A DNA stretch of 64,000 nucleotides from Brevundimonas sp. (GCF_016742135.1 NZ_JACVCG010000003.1:62001-126000), one strand, 5' to 3'; positions 38,380 to 47,491 are shown, counted from the stretch's first letter. A program made the numbers and translations. Notes: generated by a model from the letters alone, not told the origin.

Positions 38380-39372
38380 ATGACCCACACAGCCTCCTTC
38401 TCCGGTGTCCTTGATGCCGCCCGTCAGATCGCCGGCGCCGCGGTCCGCACGCCCCTGATCGAAAGCCCGGCGCTGAACGATCGTCTGGGCGGGCGGGTGC
38501 TGATCAAGGCCGAGACCCTGCAGGTCGCCGGCGCCTTCAAATTCCGGGGGGCGTATAACCGGATCAGTCGCCTGACCGACGAGGAAAAGGCCCGCGGTGT
38601 CGTGGCCTATTCCTCGGGCAACCACGCCCAAGCGGTGGCCGCCGCCGCCCGGCGTATGGGCACTTCGGCCATCATCGTCATGCCCGCCGACAGCCCCCGG
38701 GTGAAGGTCGAGGGTGTGATCGCCTTCGGCGGCGAGGTGCGATCCTATGACCGCTGGACTGAATCGCGCGAGGCCATCGGCGAGGAAATCGCCCGCACGC
38801 GCGGCAGTGTGCTGGTGCGCCCCTTCGACGACCCCTTCATCATCGAGGGACAGGGCACGACCGGGCTGGAAATCCTCGAACAGGCCGATGCGCCGATCGA
38901 CCAGCTGCTGTGCGGCGCCTCGGGCGGGGGGCTGATGGCCGGGATCAACCTGGCCTTTGCCGAGCGCTCCCCCGCGACCCGTATGCTGGCGGTCGAGCCC
39001 GCCGCCTATGACGACACGCGCCGCTCGCTGGAGGCCGGAGAGCGCATAACCTATCCGCCCGGTGCGGCCCCTTCGATCTGTGATGCGCTGATGAGCGACC
39101 GGCCCGGCGAGCTGACCTTCCCCATCAATCAGCGGCTGGCAGGCGTGCTGACCGTCACCGATGCGGAGGTGGCCGAGGCGGTTCGCTATGCCTTCCGCAC
39201 CCTGAAACTGGTGGTCGAGCCGGGCGGGGCGGTGTCGCTCGCTGCGCTGCTGGCGGGCAAGATCGAGGCAGCGGGCCGCACCACGGCCATCGTTCTCTCG
39301 GGCGGGAACATTGACCCGGCCCTGTTTGCCGCCATCATCGAGGATCGTTTCACCCCCGGAGCCCCCGCATGA
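38380..39372 (+). CDS. PLP-dependent threonine/serine dehydratase-like enzyme
   Basis: 330 residues from ATG 38380. The PLP lysine is Lys54 in AGAFKFRGAYNR, and the phosphate-binding glycine loop is CGASGGGLMAGI. SSGNHAQAVAAAARRMG and GQGTTGLEI are typical of the fold-type II threonine dehydratase/serine racemase group. It lacks a C-terminal ACT domain, so it is the catabolic or racemase-like length rather than biosynthetic IlvA. ATGA overlap couples it to the next gene. Confidence 0.9.
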   Translation: MTHTASFSGVLDAARQIAGAAVRTPLIESPALNDRLGGRVLIKAETLQVAGAFKFRGAYNRISRLTDEEKARGVVAYSSGNHAQAVAAAARRMGTSAIIVMPADSPRVKVEGVIAFGGEVRSYDRWTESREAIGEEIARTRGSVLVRPFDDPFIIEGQGTTGLEILEQADAPIDQLLCGASGGGLMAGINLAFAERSPATRMLAVEPAAYDDTRRSLEAGERITYPPGAAPSICDALMSDRPGELTFPINQRLAGVLTVTDAEVAEAVRYAFRTLKLVVEPGGAVSLAALLAGKIEAAGRTTAIVLSGGNIDPALFAAIIEDRFTPGAPA

Positions 39373-39821
39373 CCAAGCCGAGTGACCTGCAATCCCTGAT
39401 CGGCACCGAAGTGGGGGTGTCCCGCTGGATCGAGGTCGACCAGGCGCGCATCGACGCCTTTGCGAAGATCACCGAGGACGAGCAGTTCATCCACGTCGAC
39501 CCCGAAGCGGCGAAGGCCACCCCGTTCGGCGGCACGATTGCGCACGGATTCCTGACGCTCAGCCTCGCCTCGGCCATGAGCTATGACGCGGTTGCCCCGC
39601 TGGAGGGCGTGGTCATGGGCGTCAACTATGGCTTCGACAAACTGCGCTTCCTCGCCCCCGTGCCCGCCGGCTCGAAGATCCGGGGCCGGTTCAAACTCCT
39701 CTCGGCCGAGGACAAGGGCGGCGGCCGCTGGCTGCTGAAGCATGAACTGACCGTCGAGATCGAGAGCGGCGACAAACCGGCCCTGATCGCCGAATGGCTG
39801 GGGATGCAGGTCGTGTCTTGA
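39369..39821 (+). CDS. MaoC-like hot-dog dehydratase
   Basis: 150 residues; the start overlaps the upstream stop (ATGA). The hot-dog hydratase motif is clear: RIDAFAKITEDEQFIHVDPEAA, then PFGGTIAHGFLTLSLAS, with the catalytic Asp/His pair of R-specific enoyl-CoA hydratases. NodN-like MaoC proteins have this size. It probably hydrates an enoyl-CoA, exact substrate unknown. The stop overlaps the start of the glycosylase gene. Confidence 0.93.
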   Translation: MTKPSDLQSLIGTEVGVSRWIEVDQARIDAFAKITEDEQFIHVDPEAAKATPFGGTIAHGFLTLSLASAMSYDAVAPLEGVVMGVNYGFDKLRFLAPVPAGSKIRGRFKLLSAEDKGGGRWLLKHELTVEIESGDKPALIAEWLGMQVVS

Positions 39822-40378
39822 GCCTGAATGACTGGCTGGCGCGTGATGCCGTCACGGTGGCCCGTGACCTGATCGGGGCGCGGCTTCTGGTCGACGGCGT
39901 CGGCGGTACCATCGTCGAGACCGAGGCCTATGATCCGGCCGACCCCGCGTCGCACAGCTTTGGCGGTCCCCGGCCCCGGAACGCCGCCATGTTCGGTCCG
40001 GCTGGTCGGGCCTATGTCTACCGGATTTATGGCGCCCACTGGTGTTTCAACATCGTCTGTGACCGGACAAGGCCGGGCAGCGCTGTCCTGATCCGGGCGC
40101 TGGAGCCGACCGATGGCCTGGGCATGATGGCGCAGCGGCGCAGCACCCACGACCCGCGACAGCTCTGCTCCGGTCCGGGGAAGCTGTGTCAGGCGCTGGC
40201 GATCGACAAGGCGCTGGACCACGCCCCGCTGGACGCGCCGCCCTTCGTGCTGGAACCGGGTCCGCCCCCTGCCGGTGTCGTCATCGGCGCCCGCATCGGC
40301 ATCACCAAGGGCACCGACACCCCTTGGCGCTTTGGCCTCAAGGGCTCGCCCTACCTCAGCCGGCCGTTTCGGCAGTGA
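39818..40378 (+). CDS. DNA-3-methyladenine glycosylase (Mpg/AAG family)
   Basis: 186 residues from TTG 39818, which overlaps the preceding TGA; an ATG at 39794 would add eight. It excises alkylated purines from DNA. Recognised by VARDLIGARLLV near the start, GTIVETEAYDPADPASHSFGG with the catalytic Glu, YVYRIYGAHWCFNIVC, and SGPGKLCQAL. It ends GSPYLSRPFRQ. Length matches bacterial AAG proteins. The 3' end overlaps a convergent membrane-protein gene by 23 bases. Confidence 0.95.
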   Translation: MSLNDWLARDAVTVARDLIGARLLVDGVGGTIVETEAYDPADPASHSFGGPRPRNAAMFGPAGRAYVYRIYGAHWCFNIVCDRTRPGSAVLIRALEPTDGLGMMAQRRSTHDPRQLCSGPGKLCQALAIDKALDHAPLDAPPFVLEPGPPPAGVVIGARIGITKGTDTPWRFGLKGSPYLSRPFRQ

Positions 40379-40796
40379 CCGTCGACGGTGTTCCGTCTCC
40401 GAGAGGCCGGACTCCAAGCGCCGTCAAACCACTCACAAAGGCAGCGATTGCGCCGAGCGGACTCAATATCAAGGCGAGGCCGGGAGCGCCGAGGAGAAGG
40501 CTCATCAGCCCACTGAACGCCGCGCCGAGGCCGGTGGCCATACCCAGCCAGGACCATGTGTTCCGGCCCCCCCTGGAAACATGGGCTGCGGCCATACCAG
40601 TTATTATCGCCGGGATGCATCCGTAGACGTATCCGGCAAGCCCCGACATGAGGAGGCCCCACAGGAGTTCACCGACCTCGCTGCCTCCCCCAGCCAGTGC
40701 TCGCTCGCCTAAGACCACAAGTCCAAGGACCAAGCCTCCTGTAAGGGGGCCCACAGCAGCGAAGACCATCACGGTTCGGAACGCGGATCGCTTCAT
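40356..40796 (-). CDS. Hypothetical four-span membrane protein
   Basis: 146 residues from ATG 40796 (ATG 40814 adds six). Hydrophobicity suggests four membrane spans: around FRTVMVFAAVGPLTGGLVLG, LLWGLLMSGLAGYVYGCIPA, WSWLGMATGLGAAFSGLMSL and LALILSPLGAIAAFVSGLTA. The linker loops are short and glycine-rich. I do not recognise the family. The codon use is slightly less GC-biased than neighbours. The gene overlaps the glycosylase 3' end on the opposite strand, and no partner is visible. Confidence 0.7.
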   Translation of the reverse strand: MKRSAFRTVMVFAAVGPLTGGLVLGLVVLGERALAGGGSEVGELLWGLLMSGLAGYVYGCIPAIITGMAAAHVSRGGRNTWSWLGMATGLGAAFSGLMSLLLGAPGLALILSPLGAIAAFVSGLTALGVRPLGDGTPSTVTAETAG

Positions 40797-40847
40797 TCGA
40801 CCATTATCAGCCACAATGCAGACGCGGTGCCAGACGACAGAACGCCG

Positions 40848-41447
40848 CTATTCCCCTGACGCCCGGACGAAGGCTGCCAGCCGCTCATCCAGCCTCGCCC
40901 TGACCGCCGGCCATTCCTCTGCGAGGATGGAAAAGACCACCGAACTGCGCACATGGCCTGTCCAGGTGATCATGTCGTGGCGCAGCACGCCTTCACGCGT
41001 CGCCCCCAGCTTCAGCATGGCGGCCTGGCTGCGCGCGTTCCGGTCATCGACCTTGAAGGACACGCGATTGGCACCACAGGAAAAGGCATGCTCGAGCAGC
41101 AGACGCTTGGCCGCCGGATTGACCGGACCGCCCCGGGCGGACGGACGGTAGTAGGTGGTGCCGATCTCGAGCGCCCGGTTGTTGCGCTGGATGTCGATAT
41201 AACTGCTCATGCCGACAAGGGTGCCGTCCACCATGACCGCAAACGGAATGCGGGTGCCGGCCGACTGACCCGCGACGAGATCATCCCAGCCCGCGTCGAA
41301 ATACTCGCCGCCATAGGACCGGTAGTAGAGAGTCGGCCAAAGGTCCGGGTCGGCATTGCAGGCAGCGCGCAGGGGCTCCCGATGATGATCCTCGAGGGGC
41401 TCCAGCCGGACGAACCGGTTCTCCAGAACCGCCGGCAGCAGGTTCAT
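40848..41447 (-). CDS. GNAT acetyltransferase (RimJ/RimL type)
   Basis: 199 residues from ATG 41447, whose ATGA overlaps the stop of the upstream oxidoreductase gene. The order of blocks is that of RimL-like GNATs: LENRFVRLEPLEDHH, ALEIGTTYYRPSARGGPVNP for acetyl-CoA, LLLEHAFSCGANRVSFKVDDRNARSQ and MLKLGATREGVLRHD. It likely acetylates a small molecule or protein N-terminus. The coupling to a sugar oxidoreductase/aminotransferase pair suggests acetylation of an amino sugar, which is inference. Confidence 0.9.
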   Translation of the reverse strand: MNLLPAVLENRFVRLEPLEDHHREPLRAACNADPDLWPTLYYRSYGGEYFDAGWDDLVAGQSAGTRIPFAVMVDGTLVGMSSYIDIQRNNRALEIGTTYYRPSARGGPVNPAAKRLLLEHAFSCGANRVSFKVDDRNARSQAAMLKLGATREGVLRHDMITWTGHVRSSVVFSILAEEWPAVRARLDERLAAFVRASGE

Positions 41448-42364
41448 TCCCCCAGACACCTCAGGGCCACTTCCAGATTGCGCAGGCCGTCCTCGCCGGT
41501 GACCGCCGGGGTCTCGCCGGTGCGGATGGCGTGAACGAACGCCTCCAGCTCCTTCTTCAGCGGCTCATTGGGCCAGCTGTGGACGCCGCGGGTCGAATAG
41601 GTGCCGTCGGGCTGCTGGCCGAAATATTCGGTCACCTGACGCGTCATCAGGTCAGCGACCACGAATTTGGCCTTGGTGGCGACCTGCAGGGTGCGGGTCT
41701 TGTAGGGCGTGACCCAGTTGGTGGTGATGTGGGCGATGGTGCCGTTGGCCAGCCGGAACTGCAGCAGGGCCGTATCCTCGCGCTCGGCCTTGGTGCGAGC
41801 CAGCTGCGGCTGGACCTCGACGATCTCGCTGTCGGTCAGGTGGCGGATGATGTCGATGTCGTGCACGGCCAGATCGATGACCACCCCGACCTCGCCCATA
41901 CGGGGCGGGAAGGGGCCGACGCGGGTGATCTGGATCGAGATGACGTCCTCATCGGCAATGGCGCGCTTGACCGCCTCGACCGCCGGATTGAAGCGTTCGA
42001 CCTGACCGACCATCAGCACCCGGTCGTTTGCCCTGGCGGCATCGATCAGGCGCTGGGCATCCTCGAGGGTCGCCGCAATCGGCTTTTCGACCAGCACATG
42101 GACCCCGCGTTCCAGCAGGGCCACGCCCAGATCGGCATGGGTGCGGTTGGGCGTGGCGATCACGGCCGCGTCCAGACCGGCGTCAGCAAAGGCCTCGGCG
42201 GTCGTGACGGGCGAGGCGCCATAGGCCTCGGCCACGCCCTTCGCCACCAGCGCGTCGGGATCAAAGACGTGCGTCAGGTCGACATCGCGGATATCGGTCA
42301 GCACCCGGGCATGGTTGCGGCCCATGACGCCGGCGCCGGCCACGCCGATCTTCAGAACTTGCAT
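41444..42364 (-). CDS. Gfo/Idh/MocA oxidoreductase, sugar-nucleotide type (WbpB-like)
   Basis: 306 residues. Rossmann motif GVAGAGVMGRNHARVL at the N-terminus binds NAD(P); VLVEKPIAATLEDAQRLI carries the conserved EKP, and GVVIDLAVHDIDIIRHL the catalytic D-H pair. In related loci such as WbpB/WbpE, this oxidoreductase makes a 3-keto sugar nucleotide that a DegT aminotransferase then aminates. That aminotransferase lies directly upstream, five bases away. Product probably feeds a surface polysaccharide; substrate not proven. Confidence 0.9.
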   Translation of the reverse strand: MQVLKIGVAGAGVMGRNHARVLTDIRDVDLTHVFDPDALVAKGVAEAYGASPVTTAEAFADAGLDAAVIATPNRTHADLGVALLERGVHVLVEKPIAATLEDAQRLIDAARANDRVLMVGQVERFNPAVEAVKRAIADEDVISIQITRVGPFPPRMGEVGVVIDLAVHDIDIIRHLTDSEIVEVQPQLARTKAEREDTALLQFRLANGTIAHITTNWVTPYKTRTLQVATKAKFVVADLMTRQVTEYFGQQPDGTYSTRGVHSWPNEPLKKELEAFVHAIRTGETPAVTGEDGLRNLEVALRCLGE

Positions 42365-42369
42365 CGGAC

Positions 42370-43530
42370 TTATCCCTTGTAGCTGGCGACGGCGGCGATG
42401 ATGCGGTCCTGGGTGGCCTCGTCCAGATCCGAATGCATCGGCAGGCTCAGCACCCGGTCCTTCAGCCGCTCGGTGACCGGCAGGCCCCCGGCCCCTTGCG
42501 GAAAGCGCCGATAGGCGGGCTGCATATGCATGGGCACCGGATAATAGACGGCGGTCGGTACGCCCTCGGCCTTCAGATGGTCGATCAGGCCCGCGCGGTC
42601 GTCGTGCTCGATCGTGTACTGGGCCCAGACGGAAACGCCGCCCTCGATCACATGCGGCACGGCCGCGACGTGGGGGGCGAGGTGCTCATTATAGCGGGCG
42701 GCGATGCGGTTGCGCCATTCGATCTCTTCCGGGAAGACCTTCAGTTTTTCGATCAGGATGGCGGCCTGAATGGTGTCGAGCCGCGAATTCATGCCGATCC
42801 GCATGGCGAGGTATTTGGGATCATGGTCGAAGGTCTGCCCCTGCATGTCTTTGGCCACGACCTTGCCGTGCACGCGCAGCGAATCCATCTCCTCGGCCAG
42901 ATCGGCATCGTCGGTCAGCACCGCCCCGCCGTCGCCGTAGCAGCCCAGCGGCTTGGCCGGGAAGAAGCTGGTGGTGGTGATGTCGGCCCACTTCAGCGGA
43001 TGGGCACCGTTCAGCGTACAACCGAACCCTTGGGCCGAGTCCGAGATCAGCTTCATGTCATGGCGGTCGCAGATGGCCCGGATCGCCGGATAGTCGGCGG
43101 GCTGGCCGAACAGGTCGACAGCGATGACCACGCGCGGTTTCAGCCTGCCCTCGGCCTTCACGGCCTCGATGGCGGCCTCGAGTTTGGCCGGATCCATATT
43201 GCAGGTGTGCGGGTCCACATCGACGAAGATCGGCGTGCAGCCCAGCCAGGGCACCACCTCGGCCGTGGCGGTGAAGGTAAAGCTGGGCACAAAGATCGCA
43301 TCGCCGGTGCGCAGGCCCCAGGCCATCAGCGGCAGGATCAGGGCGTCGGTCCCGTTGGCGCAGCCCAGCGCGTGCTTCGCCTGACCAAAGGCGGCCAGAT
43401 CGTCCTCGAACTGGCGGACCTGCGGGCCCATGACCCAGGCACCGCTTTCCACGGCGGCCATGACGGCGGCCTCGATCTTGCCGCCGAGGCGATGGCGCTG
43501 GGCCTGAAGGTCGATGAAGGCAATGCTCAT
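42370..43530 (-). CDS. DegT/DnrJ/EryC1/StrS PLP-dependent sugar aminotransferase (WbpE-like)
   Basis: 386 residues from ATG 43530; the longer frame to 43689 is not needed. MSIAFIDLQAQRHRLGGKIE and VPSFTFTATAEVV are typical of sugar-nucleotide aminotransferases. The PLP lysine is Lys193 (SFFPAKPLGCYGDGG), with DSAQGFG binding the cofactor. It transfers an amino group from glutamate to a keto sugar. It is followed at five bases by a Gfo/Idh oxidoreductase and then a GNAT gene, so a three-step 3-amino (or N-acyl) sugar pathway is likely. Confidence 0.93.
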   Translation of the reverse strand: MSIAFIDLQAQRHRLGGKIEAAVMAAVESGAWVMGPQVRQFEDDLAAFGQAKHALGCANGTDALILPLMAWGLRTGDAIFVPSFTFTATAEVVPWLGCTPIFVDVDPHTCNMDPAKLEAAIEAVKAEGRLKPRVVIAVDLFGQPADYPAIRAICDRHDMKLISDSAQGFGCTLNGAHPLKWADITTTSFFPAKPLGCYGDGGAVLTDDADLAEEMDSLRVHGKVVAKDMQGQTFDHDPKYLAMRIGMNSRLDTIQAAILIEKLKVFPEEIEWRNRIAARYNEHLAPHVAAVPHVIEGGVSVWAQYTIEHDDRAGLIDHLKAEGVPTAVYYPVPMHMQPAYRRFPQGAGGLPVTERLKDRVLSLPMHSDLDEATQDRIIAAVASYKG

Positions 43531-43717
43531 GGGTCTCGGTCTTTCTGTGCGGCGGGTTTGCCCCGCGTCTGGTGGCGCGCCATAGCAAGCACGCGCCCTT
43601 CTGACCAAACGGGGGACGGTCACTTCGCGTTGCGACTTCTTACGATGCGCCCTAATCAGGGCGATCTCAATGTCCGTTCGCGGACACACAACCCCTGCGC
43701 CTGATCCGGGAGAAGAC

Positions 43718-44245
43718 GTGATTTCAGTACCGGCGTCCGCCGGCCATTCGGCCGTGTTTCTGGATCGTGATGGCGTCCTGATCGATGATGTCGGCTATCC
43801 GCACCGCGAGGACCAGCTGGCCTTTGTGCCCGGCGCGGCCGAGGCCGTGCGGCGCCTGAACACCCTGGGCTATCTGGTGGTGATCGTGACCAACCAGTCG
43901 GGAGTCGCGCGGGGCATGTTCAGCCACGGCCAGATGGAAGCCTTCAACGATCTGATCGTCCGTCGGCTGGCCGCAAAGGGCGCGCGCATTGGGGCGGTCT
44001 ATGCCTGCCCCTACCATGCCGAGGCCGTCGATCCGGCCTGGCACCACCCGGATCATCCGGACCGCAAGCCCAACCCGGGCATGATTCTGCGCGCCATCGC
44101 CGACCACGGCATTGATCCGAAGCGCGCCTTCATGATCGGCGACCGGCCCAGCGACATGGAGGCCGCACGGAGAGCGGGTATCCCCGGCTTTCTGTTCGAC
44201 GGTGGAAATCTCGACGATTTCGTGCGTGACCTGCTGGCGATCTGA
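43718..44245 (+). CDS. GmhB-like heptose-bisphosphate/histidinol phosphatase (HAD)
   Basis: 175 residues from GTG 43718, chosen for its upstream GGGAGAAG; ATG 43670 would add 16. HAD motif I is FLDRDGVLIDDVGY, motif II VIVTNQSGVARGMF, and motif III/IV KPNPGM then MIGDRPSDMEAA. GmhB removes the 7-phosphate in ADP-heptose synthesis for lipopolysaccharide core. The zinc loop normally has C-x-H and C-x-C; here it reads CPYH...HPDH and lacks the second cysteine pair. Other heptose genes are not nearby. Confidence 0.85.
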   Translation: MISVPASAGHSAVFLDRDGVLIDDVGYPHREDQLAFVPGAAEAVRRLNTLGYLVVIVTNQSGVARGMFSHGQMEAFNDLIVRRLAAKGARIGAVYACPYHAEAVDPAWHHPDHPDRKPNPGMILRAIADHGIDPKRAFMIGDRPSDMEAARRAGIPGFLFDGGNLDDFVRDLLAI

Positions 44246-44294
44246 GGCATAAATTCTACATGGGGTGAAATACCCAGCCGTCGGAGCCCAGATC

Positions 44295-45176
44295 ATGACT
44301 GAGACCCGGACCTATGCCGAGCGCCGCTTCACCTCCGAGGACGGGCTGGATCTGTATGCGCGCGACTATGCCGGGGCCGATGGGCAGGCGCGCCTGCCCG
44401 TCATCGCCATCCACGGCCTGACCCGCAACTCGGCGGACTTCCACGGTATTGCGACCCTGCTGGCCCAGGGCGGCCGTCGCGTACTCGCCGTCGATGTGCG
44501 CGGGCGGGGCCGCTCGGACCGGGCCCCCGATCCCATGACCTATCAGCCCGCCACCTATGCGAAGGATGTGCTGGCCCTGCTGGCCCAGACAGGTATCGAG
44601 CGGGCGGTGTTCCTCGGCACCTCCATGGGCGGGCTGATCACCATGGCGGTGGCGGCCCTGCGGTCCAGGGTGATCGCCGCCGCCATCCTGAACGACATCG
44701 GCCCCGAGGTGGACAAGGCGGGTCTGGCCCGCATCGCCGCCTACACTGGCCAGCCGGTCGAAACCCCGACGTGGGAGGCCGCCGCCGCCTATGTCGAAAA
44801 GACCAACGGCGTTGCCTTCCCCCACTACGGCCCCGACGACTGGGCCTCCTTCGCCCGGCGGGTGTTCCGCGAGGGGACGGAGGGCACGCCCGTGCTCGAC
44901 TATGATCCCGACATCGCGGTGCCGATCCGGGCGGCAGGCGACAAGGCGCTGGTGCCCAATCTGTGGCCGATGTTCGGGCGACTGGCCCGGGGGCGGCCGA
45001 CCCTGCTTGTGCGCGGTGAGACCTCGGACCTGCTCAGCGCCGGCATCGCCGCGAAGATGAGAAAGCGCGCCCCGAAGATGGACTATGTCGAGGTCCCCGG
45101 CATCGGCCACGCCCCCATGCTGGACGAGCCGGCCGCCCGGGCGGCGATCTTCGAATTCCTGTCGGACGTGCCCTGA
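44295..45176 (+). CDS. Alpha/beta hydrolase
   Basis: 293 residues from ATG 44295 (GTG 44265 would add ten). The fold is clear: VIAIHGLTRNSADFHGIA, VLAVDVRGRGRSDRAPD, the nucleophile elbow FLGTSMGGLI, an acid near LVRGETSDLLSA and His in VPGIGHAPMLDEP. There is no signal peptide, so it acts in the cytoplasm. The family includes haloperoxidase-like and ester hydrolases; no specific substrate can be told. It is probably monocistronic. Confidence 0.9.
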   Translation: MTETRTYAERRFTSEDGLDLYARDYAGADGQARLPVIAIHGLTRNSADFHGIATLLAQGGRRVLAVDVRGRGRSDRAPDPMTYQPATYAKDVLALLAQTGIERAVFLGTSMGGLITMAVAALRSRVIAAAILNDIGPEVDKAGLARIAAYTGQPVETPTWEAAAAYVEKTNGVAFPHYGPDDWASFARRVFREGTEGTPVLDYDPDIAVPIRAAGDKALVPNLWPMFGRLARGRPTLLVRGETSDLLSAGIAAKMRKRAPKMDYVEVPGIGHAPMLDEPAARAAIFEFLSDVP

Positions 45177-45188
45177 CCGGGCCGATCC

Positions 45189-45413
45189 TCAGGCCTTCTT
45201 GACGAACTCGGTGCGCAGCACCAGTCCCTTGACCTTGTCGACATTGGCCTCGATCTCGTCGGGGTCCCCGGTCAGCCGGATCTTGCGCACCATGGTGCCG
45301 CGCTTCAGCGTTACCCCGCCTGATCCCTTGACCTTCAGATCCTTGATCAGGGTGACGCTGTCGCCGTCGGCCAGCTCATTGCCGTTGGCATCGCGGGTCG
45401 GGGTATCGCTCAT
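45189..45413 (-). CDS. PhnA/YjdM-like small protein, core domain only
   Basis: 74 residues. The whole protein matches the C-terminal PhnA domain: VRDANGNELADGDSVTLIKD-like start (RDANGNELADGDSVTLIKDL), VKGSGGVTLKRGTMVRKIRL and VKGLVLRTEFVKKA. The N-terminal zinc ribbon found in longer YjdM proteins is absent. The old link to phosphonate use is not supported by family knowledge. The ATG overlaps the start side of nadE's stop (ATGA), so it is translated after... the reading order is PhnA-like upstream, nadE downstream on the minus strand is reversed: nadE is the upstream gene only if transcribed from 47491, and its stop at 45410 meets this gene's start. Confidence 0.9.
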   Translation of the reverse strand: MSDTPTRDANGNELADGDSVTLIKDLKVKGSGGVTLKRGTMVRKIRLTGDPDEIEANVDKVKGLVLRTEFVKKA

Positions 45414-47491
45414 TTCGGGGCTTTCTCAACGGGGGCCTTGATCGGCACATTGGCGTCCAGTTCGTCCAGCCACACCCGGGCCGATACGTCCGACGGCGCG
45501 CGCCAGTCGCCCCGGGGGCTCAGCGAGCCCCCCGTCACCACCTTGGGCCCGTTCGGCAGGGCCGAGCGCTTGAACTGGCTGGTCTGGAAGAAGCGCACGA
45601 GGAATTTGCGCAGCCAGAAGACGATCGTTTCCAGATCATATTCGACCTTTTCAGCGTCCGGCGTCCCCGAGGGCCAGTGCCCGCTGCCGGCATCCTTCCA
45701 TGCCTGCCAGGCCAGGAAGGCCACCTTGGACGGCGCCATGCCATAGCGGCTGAAGTGGAACAGGAAGAAGTCGTTCAGGGCATAGGGGCCGACCGTCGCC
45801 TCGGTCGACTGGATCTGTCCGTCCTTCGCCGGCACCAGTTCGGGCGAGATTTCGGTGTCAAGAATGGCCTTGAGCACCGGGGTGGCATCCGCTCCGACCA
45901 GTTCCCGGTCCGCGACCCATCGGATCAGGTGCCGGATCAGCGTCTTGGCCACGCCGGAATTGACGCCATAGTGGCTCATGTGATCGCCGACGCCATAGGT
46001 GGCCCAGCCCAGCGCCAGCTCCGACAGATCACCCGTGCCAATGACAAAGCCGTTGTGCTGATTGGCCAGGCGGAACAGATAATCCGTCCTGAGACCCGCC
46101 TGCACATTCTCATAGGTGATGTCGTGCACGGCCTCACCCTGTGCCGCCGGATGGCCGATGTCGGCCAGCATCCGCTCGGCCGCCGGGCTGATATCGATCT
46201 CCTCGCCCGTCACGCCAAGGGCCTTCATCAGCGCCCAGGCGTTCGATTTCGTCCCTTCCGAGGTGGCAAAGCCCGGCATGGTGTAGGCGCGGATGCCGGT
46301 GCGGGGCAGCTCCAGCCGGTCAAAGGCCCGGCAGGCGACCAGCAGGGCCTGGGTCGAATCCAGCCCCCCCGAGACGCCGATGACCACGGTCTTTGACCCG
46401 GTCGCCACCATCCGCTTCATCAGGCCCTGGACCTGGATATTGAACGCCTCATAGCAGTCGCGGTCCAGGCGCGCGGGATCGTCCGGCACAAACGGAAAGC
46501 GGTCGAGCGGGCGGATAAGGTCGTCCCGCCCTCGCGCGGGCCGGGCGTTAAAGCTCAAGGGGGTGAAATGCGTGGCAGCCGGCTCGCGCCTGGCGCAGTC
46601 GGCAAAAGTGCCATTGCGCAGGCGATCCTGTCCGATGCGGTCCACATCGACGTCGCAGATCGTCAGCCCTCCGCCCATTGCGAACCGTTCGCCCTCGGCC
46701 AGTTTCGCACCCAGCTCATGAACCGTGGCCTGACCGTCCCACGCCAGATCGGTGGTGCTTTCGCCCCAGCCGGAGGCGGCGAACACATAGGCGGCCATGG
46801 CCCGCGCCGACTGGCTGGCGCACAGCAGGGCCCGCTCATCGGCCTTGCCGATGACGATATTGGAGGCCGACAGATTCAGCAGGATGCGAGCCCCCGCCAG
46901 GGCCTGACGGGTCGAGGGGGGCAGCGGCGCCCAGAAGTCCTCGCAGATTTCCACGCCGAACACGAAGCCGTGGCGGTTGTCGGCCTCGAACAGCACATGG
47001 GTCCCGAAGGGCGCATACTCACCGCCGACCGCGACCATGGGATAGCTGGCTCCAATCTCATCGGCGGCGGCGAACCAACGCTTCTCATAGTACTCGCGAT
47101 AGTTGGGCAGGTAGGTCTTCGGCACCACGCCACGCACCTTCGCGTTCGCCACCACCACGGCGCAGTTGTAGAGGCGATCGCCGTGCCGGATGGGCGCCCC
47201 GAACAAGGCGACGAGATGTGCCTCCCCGGCAGCCACGGCGATACGGCGAATCTGCCGCTCAACCTCATCCAGCAGCGCCCCCTGCATATGCAGGTCATCC
47301 AGCGCATAGCCACTCAAGCTCAGCTCGGGAAAGACGATCAGGTCGACGCCCTGTTCGGCCGCCTGTTCGATCAGGCGGATATGCTCATCGGCATTGGCCT
47401 TTGGGTCCGCAGGATGGACGACAGGGGTGGCCGCCGCCACGCGCACAAAGCCGTGGGTCGCCGGGCTGAAGAAGGGATGTGTCTGGGCCAT
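45410..47491 (-). CDS. nadE: Glutamine-dependent NAD+ synthetase
   Basis: 693 residues from ATG 47491; the upstream extension is non-conserved. The N-terminal glutaminase of the nitrilase family has Glu56 (VFPELSLSGYALDDL), Lys125 (VVPKTYLPNYREYYE) and Cys182 (GVEICEDFWAPLPPS), a complete catalytic triad. The C-terminal synthetase starts near residue 370 with the P-loop VIGVSGGLDSTQALL. It makes NAD+ from deamido-NAD+, glutamine and ATP. The length is that of the long, mycobacterial-type enzymes. Its TGA overlaps the ATG of the PhnA-like gene. Confidence 0.96.
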   Translation of the reverse strand: MAQTHPFFSPATHGFVRVAAATPVVHPADPKANADEHIRLIEQAAEQGVDLIVFPELSLSGYALDDLHMQGALLDEVERQIRRIAVAAGEAHLVALFGAPIRHGDRLYNCAVVVANAKVRGVVPKTYLPNYREYYEKRWFAAADEIGASYPMVAVGGEYAPFGTHVLFEADNRHGFVFGVEICEDFWAPLPPSTRQALAGARILLNLSASNIVIGKADERALLCASQSARAMAAYVFAASGWGESTTDLAWDGQATVHELGAKLAEGERFAMGGGLTICDVDVDRIGQDRLRNGTFADCARREPAATHFTPLSFNARPARGRDDLIRPLDRFPFVPDDPARLDRDCYEAFNIQVQGLMKRMVATGSKTVVIGVSGGLDSTQALLVACRAFDRLELPRTGIRAYTMPGFATSEGTKSNAWALMKALGVTGEEIDISPAAERMLADIGHPAAQGEAVHDITYENVQAGLRTDYLFRLANQHNGFVIGTGDLSELALGWATYGVGDHMSHYGVNSGVAKTLIRHLIRWVADRELVGADATPVLKAILDTEISPELVPAKDGQIQSTEATVGPYALNDFFLFHFSRYGMAPSKVAFLAWQAWKDAGSGHWPSGTPDAEKVEYDLETIVFWLRKFLVRFFQTSQFKRSALPNGPKVVTGGSLSPRGDWRAPSDVSARVWLDELDANVPIKAPVEKAPK

